8,204 nucleotides of DNA from Deltaproteobacteria bacterium (lineage in GTDB: Bacteria; Desulfobacterota; Desulfuromonadia; Geobacterales; Pseudopelobacteraceae). Where the stretch lies: positions 1 through 8,204 of the forward strand of contig JACRCG010000022.1 of NCBI GenBank assembly GCA_016219145.1, in the 5' to 3' direction. Positions within the stretch are counted from its first letter, which is position 1, and each line of letters begins with the position of its first letter. The translations under genes and the position numbers were made by a program. Shown here one piece after another: positions 6,305 through 8,204 of the stretch. The notes below the pieces were generated by a model. It worked only from the letters and a program-made list of their open reading frames with translations. It was not told the DNA's origin and ran no database searches.

Positions 6305-7066
6305 TTAAAGCCGCACCGCTACCCCTTTTTGGTTCAGATAACGCTTGGCCTCGCCGATGGTGTATTCCCGGTAATGGAATATGGATGCCGCCAGGCAGGC
6401 GCTGGCGCCGGCTTTGGTGAAGCCGTCGTAGAGGTGTTCCAGATTGCCTACACCTCCCGAAGCAATAACCGGTATGGAAACGGCGTCCACTACGGCCCGG
6501 GTCAGGGCGATGTCATAGCCGTCCTTGGTCCCGTCGCAGTCCATGCTGGTCAGAAGGATTTCCCCGGCCCCGTACTTTTCCATTCTGACGGCCCATTCGA
6601 CGACATCAATTCCGGTCGGGTTACGGCCGCCGTGTGTATAGACCTCCCAGCGCTGTTCTCCCGGCGCGCGGCGGGCGTCGATAGCCACCACCGTGCATTG
6701 AGAGCCGAAGCGTTCGGCCGCTTCCTTGACAAATTCAGGGCGATGCACTGCGGCGGTATTGATCGAAGTCTTGTCAGCCCCGGCGTTCAGCAGACGGCGG
6801 ATGTCGTCCACGCCGCGGATGCCGCCCCCCACGGTCAGAGGCATGAAGACCCGCTCAGCGGTGCGGCGCACCACGTCGATGATGATATCGCGCTGGTCGC
6901 TTGAGGCGGTAATATCCAGAAAGGTCAATTCGTCGGCCCCTTCCAGGTCATAGCGTTCGGCGATCTCGACCGGATCGCCGGCGTCGCGCAGTTCCAGAAA
7001 CTGGACACCCTTGACGACACGGCCGCCTTTGACGTCCAGGCAGGGGATGATGCGTTTCGTTAACAT
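6305..7066 (-). CDS. hisF: Imidazole glycerol phosphate synthase cyclase subunit HisF
   Basis: HisF uses ammonia delivered by HisH to convert PRFAR into imidazole glycerol phosphate and AICAR, the branch to purine synthesis. The 253-residue (beta/alpha)8 barrel is full length. It starts MLTKRIIPCLDVKGGRVVKG, with catalytic D11 and the second catalytic acid D130 in VVAIDARR. Phosphate-binding loops appear as LTVGGGIR (77-84) and VIASGGVGNLEHL. The ATG at 7064-7066 has GGAG (7074-7077) 7 bases upstream, located in the loop of a perfect palindrome. It lies 74 bases after hisA; its partner hisH is on the other side of hisA. Confidence 0.99.
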   Translation of the reverse strand: MLTKRIIPCLDVKGGRVVKGVQFLELRDAGDPVEIAERYDLEGADELTFLDITASSDQRDIIIDVVRRTAERVFMPLTVGGGIRGVDDIRRLLNAGADKTSINTAAVHRPEFVKEAAERFGSQCTVVAIDARRAPGEQRWEVYTHGGRNPTGIDVVEWAVRMEKYGAGEILLTSMDCDGTKDGYDIALTRAVVDAVSIPVIASGGVGNLEHLYDGFTKAGASACLAASIFHYREYTIGEAKRYLNQKGVAVRL

Positions 7067-7085
7067 GTAAATTCTCCGAATTTAC
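7067..7085 (-). promoter_or_regulatory. Palindrome that frames the hisF ribosome binding site
   Basis: Directly before the hisF ATG the transcript reads GTAAATTC, GGA, GAATTTAC: a perfect 8-bp stem with a 3-base loop. The Shine-Dalgarno GGAG covers the loop and first stem base, and the stem ends against the start codon. Folding would either present the GGA in a loop or block ribosome access, so it may tune hisF translation. The structure is directly visible; its effect is inferred. Confidence 0.6.
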
Positions 7086-7090
7086 AGGCA

Positions 7091-7156
7091 AAGGAAAAGA
7101 AATAGGTAGAGAAAAGCAATCTTTACCTTTACCTTGTTCTCTACCTGCCTTTCCTT
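7091..7156 (-). repeat. Long imperfect inverted repeat at the hisA-hisF junction
   Basis: AGGTAGAGAA (7104-7113) pairs perfectly with TTCTCTACCT (7137-7146). The stem continues, after a small asymmetric internal loop, with AAGGAAA (7091-7097) against TTTCCTT (7150-7156). The 23-base loop carries short TTTACC direct repeats. The hairpin overlaps the hisA stop codon (7141-7143) and last codons. It lacks a clean U-run, and hisF follows at once, so it more likely affects RNA stability or is a mobile-repeat remnant than a full terminator. Confidence 0.7.
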
Positions 7157-7872
7157 GTGAGCGCCACAGCTTCCGCCAACCTGATGGCCCCGGTATAAAC
7201 CGCCTTGCCGGTAATAACACCGGTGACTCCGCTTGATTCGATGGCCATCAGATTCTCGATATCCTGTAAAGATGAAACGCCGCCGGAGGCGATCACCGGA
7301 ATTGAAATCGCTTCCGCCAGGGCTTTGGTCGCTTCCAGATTGGGCCCTTGCAGCATACCGTCGCGGCTGATGTCGGTGTAGATGATGGCAGAGACGCCAA
7401 AACCTTCAAACTTCTTCGCCAGGTCCACAGCGGTCACATCGGTCACTTCAGCCCACCCCTGTACCGCCACCATGCCGTTCCTGGCATCAATGCCGACCAC
7501 GATCCGGCCGGGGAATCTGGCGCAGGCTTCCCGCACCAGTTCCGGGTTGCGCTGAGCGGCGGTGCCGATGATGACTCTTGACAGGCCGAGCGAGAGGTAA
7601 GCATCAATGGTGGCGATGTCGCGAATGCCACCACCCAGCTGGGAAGGAATGGTAATGGCTTTGAGGATGGCCTCGATGGCAGCGCGGTTCTTCGGCTCGC
7701 CGGCAAAGGCGCCGTCCAGATCAACGATGTGCAGCAGTTCGGCTCCCTGGTCCTGCCAGGCCTTGGCCTGTGCAGCCGGGTTGTCGTTAAAAACGGTGTC
7801 CTTGTCCATCAGCCCCTGTTCGAGGCGGACGCATTTTCCTTCTTTCAGATCAATGGCAGGTATGACGATCAT
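7141..7872 (-). CDS. hisA: Phosphoribosylformimino-AICAR ribotide isomerase HisA
   Basis: HisA isomerises ProFAR to PRFAR, the substrate of HisF-HisH. The 243-residue (beta/alpha)8 barrel starts MIVIPAIDLKEGKCVRLEQG with catalytic D8. The second catalytic acid is D129 in VVGIDARNG, and phosphate-binding motifs are SQLGGGIRD (77-85) and VIASGGVSSLQ (193-203). The frame extends upstream to GTG codons at 7897-7899 and 7894-7896, but the ATG at 7870-7872 is chosen because the family begins right before IPAIDL and an AAAGG (complement of 7879-7883) lies 6 bases upstream. The GTG codons belong to the repeat in the hisH-hisA gap. The last codons fall in the junction hairpin. Full length, no missing residues. 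Confidence 0.99.
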   Translation of the reverse strand: MIVIPAIDLKEGKCVRLEQGLMDKDTVFNDNPAAQAKAWQDQGAELLHIVDLDGAFAGEPKNRAAIEAILKAITIPSQLGGGIRDIATIDAYLSLGLSRVIIGTAAQRNPELVREACARFPGRIVVGIDARNGMVAVQGWAEVTDVTAVDLAKKFEGFGVSAIIYTDISRDGMLQGPNLEATKALAEAISIPVIASGGVSSLQDIENLMAIESSGVTGVITGKAVYTGAIRLAEAVALTRKGR

Positions 7873-7878
7873 GTAAAA

Positions 7879-7883
7879 CCTTT
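7879..7883 (-). promoter_or_regulatory. Ribosome binding site of hisA
   Basis: AAAGG on the transcript strand lies 6 bases before the ATG at 7870-7872 and decides that start over the upstream GTG codons, which have no such site and lie in repeat DNA. Confidence 0.65.
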
Positions 7884-7884
7884 C

Positions 7885-8030
7885 AAAATCTTTCACCACG
7901 GAGACACGGAGGCACAGAGAAAACCAAAGACAAACAGATTCAGGGGTAAATCAAAAGTTCATACTCCTGATTTAATCTTTTTTTGACTTTCTCCGTGTCT
8001 CCGTGTCTCCGTGCCTCCGTGGTAGATTTT
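7885..8030. repeat. Inverted arrays of an 8-bp CTCCGTGT-type unit in the hisH-hisA gap
   Basis: The right arm (7991-8022) holds four tandem units: CTCCGTGT, CTCCGTGT, CTCCGTGC and CTCCGTGG. The left arm (7896-7919) is the inverted counterpart with three units: CCACGGAG, ACACGGAG and GCACAGAG. The arms extend outward through AAAATCT (7885-7891) and AGATTTT (8024-8030), and a smaller inverted pair, AAATCA (7948-7953) and TGATTT (7968-7973), sits in the middle. The element fills nearly all of the 156-base gap between the hisH stop and the hisA ribosome binding site. It has no protein-coding content. It resembles CCACGGAG/CTCCGTGG repeats that I recall as dispersed in several bacterial phyla, including Geobacter relatives; this needs a search to confirm. 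Confidence 0.9.
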
Positions 8031-8204
8031 AATTTTTCATTTCGGCGAAGTTTTTGAGTATCCGCAATCCCACATCCTGTGACTTTTCCGGATGGAACTG
8101 CGTAGCGATGATGTTGTCCTGCCAGACCGACGAACAGAACTCGAAGCCGTAGTCGGTAGTTGTGGATACCACAGAGTCGTCGTCCGGCTTGACGTAGTAG
8201 GAGT
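8029..8204 (-). CDS. hisH: Imidazole glycerol phosphate synthase glutaminase subunit HisH, C-terminal end
   Basis: Only the last 57 residues and the TAA stop (8029-8031) are inside the window; the start is beyond the right edge. The fragment ends with the class I glutamine amidotransferase signature ATQFHPEKSQ, which carries the His and Glu of the Cys-His-Glu triad, followed by GLRILKNFAE, the usual HisH end. The segment before it (SYYVKPDDD, VVSTTTDYGF) matches the HisH region SYYV-P. HisH releases ammonia from glutamine and channels it to HisF. The gene is upstream of hisA and hisF, as expected for a his cluster. No disruption is seen in the visible part. Confidence 0.95.
   Translation of the reverse strand, partial: SYYVKPDDDSVVSTTTDYGFEFCSSVWQDNIIATQFHPEKSQDVGLRILKNFAEMKN

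Noticed and set aside
6194..6904. A 236-codon open frame on the plus strand
   Set aside because: It is antisense to hisF, and its first residues are translated 7-bp repeats. The minus-strand HisF is unmistakable.
7870..7899. A longer HisA with a GTG start at 7899
   Set aside because: The extra nine residues come from the repeat in the hisH-hisA gap, are not part of the family, and lack a ribosome binding site; the ATG at 7872 has one.
5858..8030. CRISPR array
   Set aside because: The repeat units are 7-8 bp and contiguous, with no 25-40 bp repeats, no unique spacers and no cas genes.

Overview
All recognised genes in this window lie on the minus strand and read from right to left. The window joins the end of a histidine biosynthesis cluster to a primase / primary sigma factor operon. 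The protein sequences, gene order and moderate GC point to a Gram-negative bacterium, most likely a Desulfuromonadota/Geobacter-type deltaproteobacterium. That placement rests on recalled family resemblance, not on a search.

Right part (about 8204 to 5863): the C-terminal end of hisH (cut by the window edge), then hisA, hisF and a stand-alone hisE. HisA makes the substrate that the HisH-HisF synthase converts to imidazole glycerol phosphate and AICAR, and HisE acts earlier on phosphoribosyl-ATP. The genes are complete and have the expected catalytic residues. The junctions are unusual: each gap, and the 3' end of hisE, carries a different short-period repeat or palindrome. hisH-hisA has inverted arrays of an 8-bp CTCCGTGT-type unit. 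hisA-hisF has a long imperfect hairpin plus a small perfect palindrome that frames the hisF ribosome binding site. hisF-hisE has seven tandem 7-bp units and a 15-bp palindrome. The hisE 3' end has four 7-bp units that encode its last residues.

Left part (about 5862 to 1): a good sigma-70-type promoter with an AT-rich leader hairpin precedes rpsU (ribosomal protein bS21), yqeY (GatB/YqeY family), cvpA (membrane protein), dnaG (primase) and rpoD (primary sigma factor). This is a variant of the macromolecular synthesis operon rpsU-dnaG-rpoD, with yqeY and cvpA between rpsU and dnaG. A terminator-like hairpin between yqeY and cvpA could reduce read-through from the strongly needed rpsU into dnaG-rpoD. 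cvpA and dnaG overlap by four bases. Four bases after rpoD a further gene begins with GTG. It encodes an unrecognised exported protein with a helical repeat region, a charged coiled coil and a beta-rich C-terminal part, and it runs off the left edge.

No gap longer than 160 bases lacks a gene. I see no tRNA, rRNA, CRISPR array, insertion sequence or phage gene, and no clear new multi-gene system. The most noteworthy material is the set of intercistronic repeats in the his cluster and the layout of the rpsU-to-rpoD operon.
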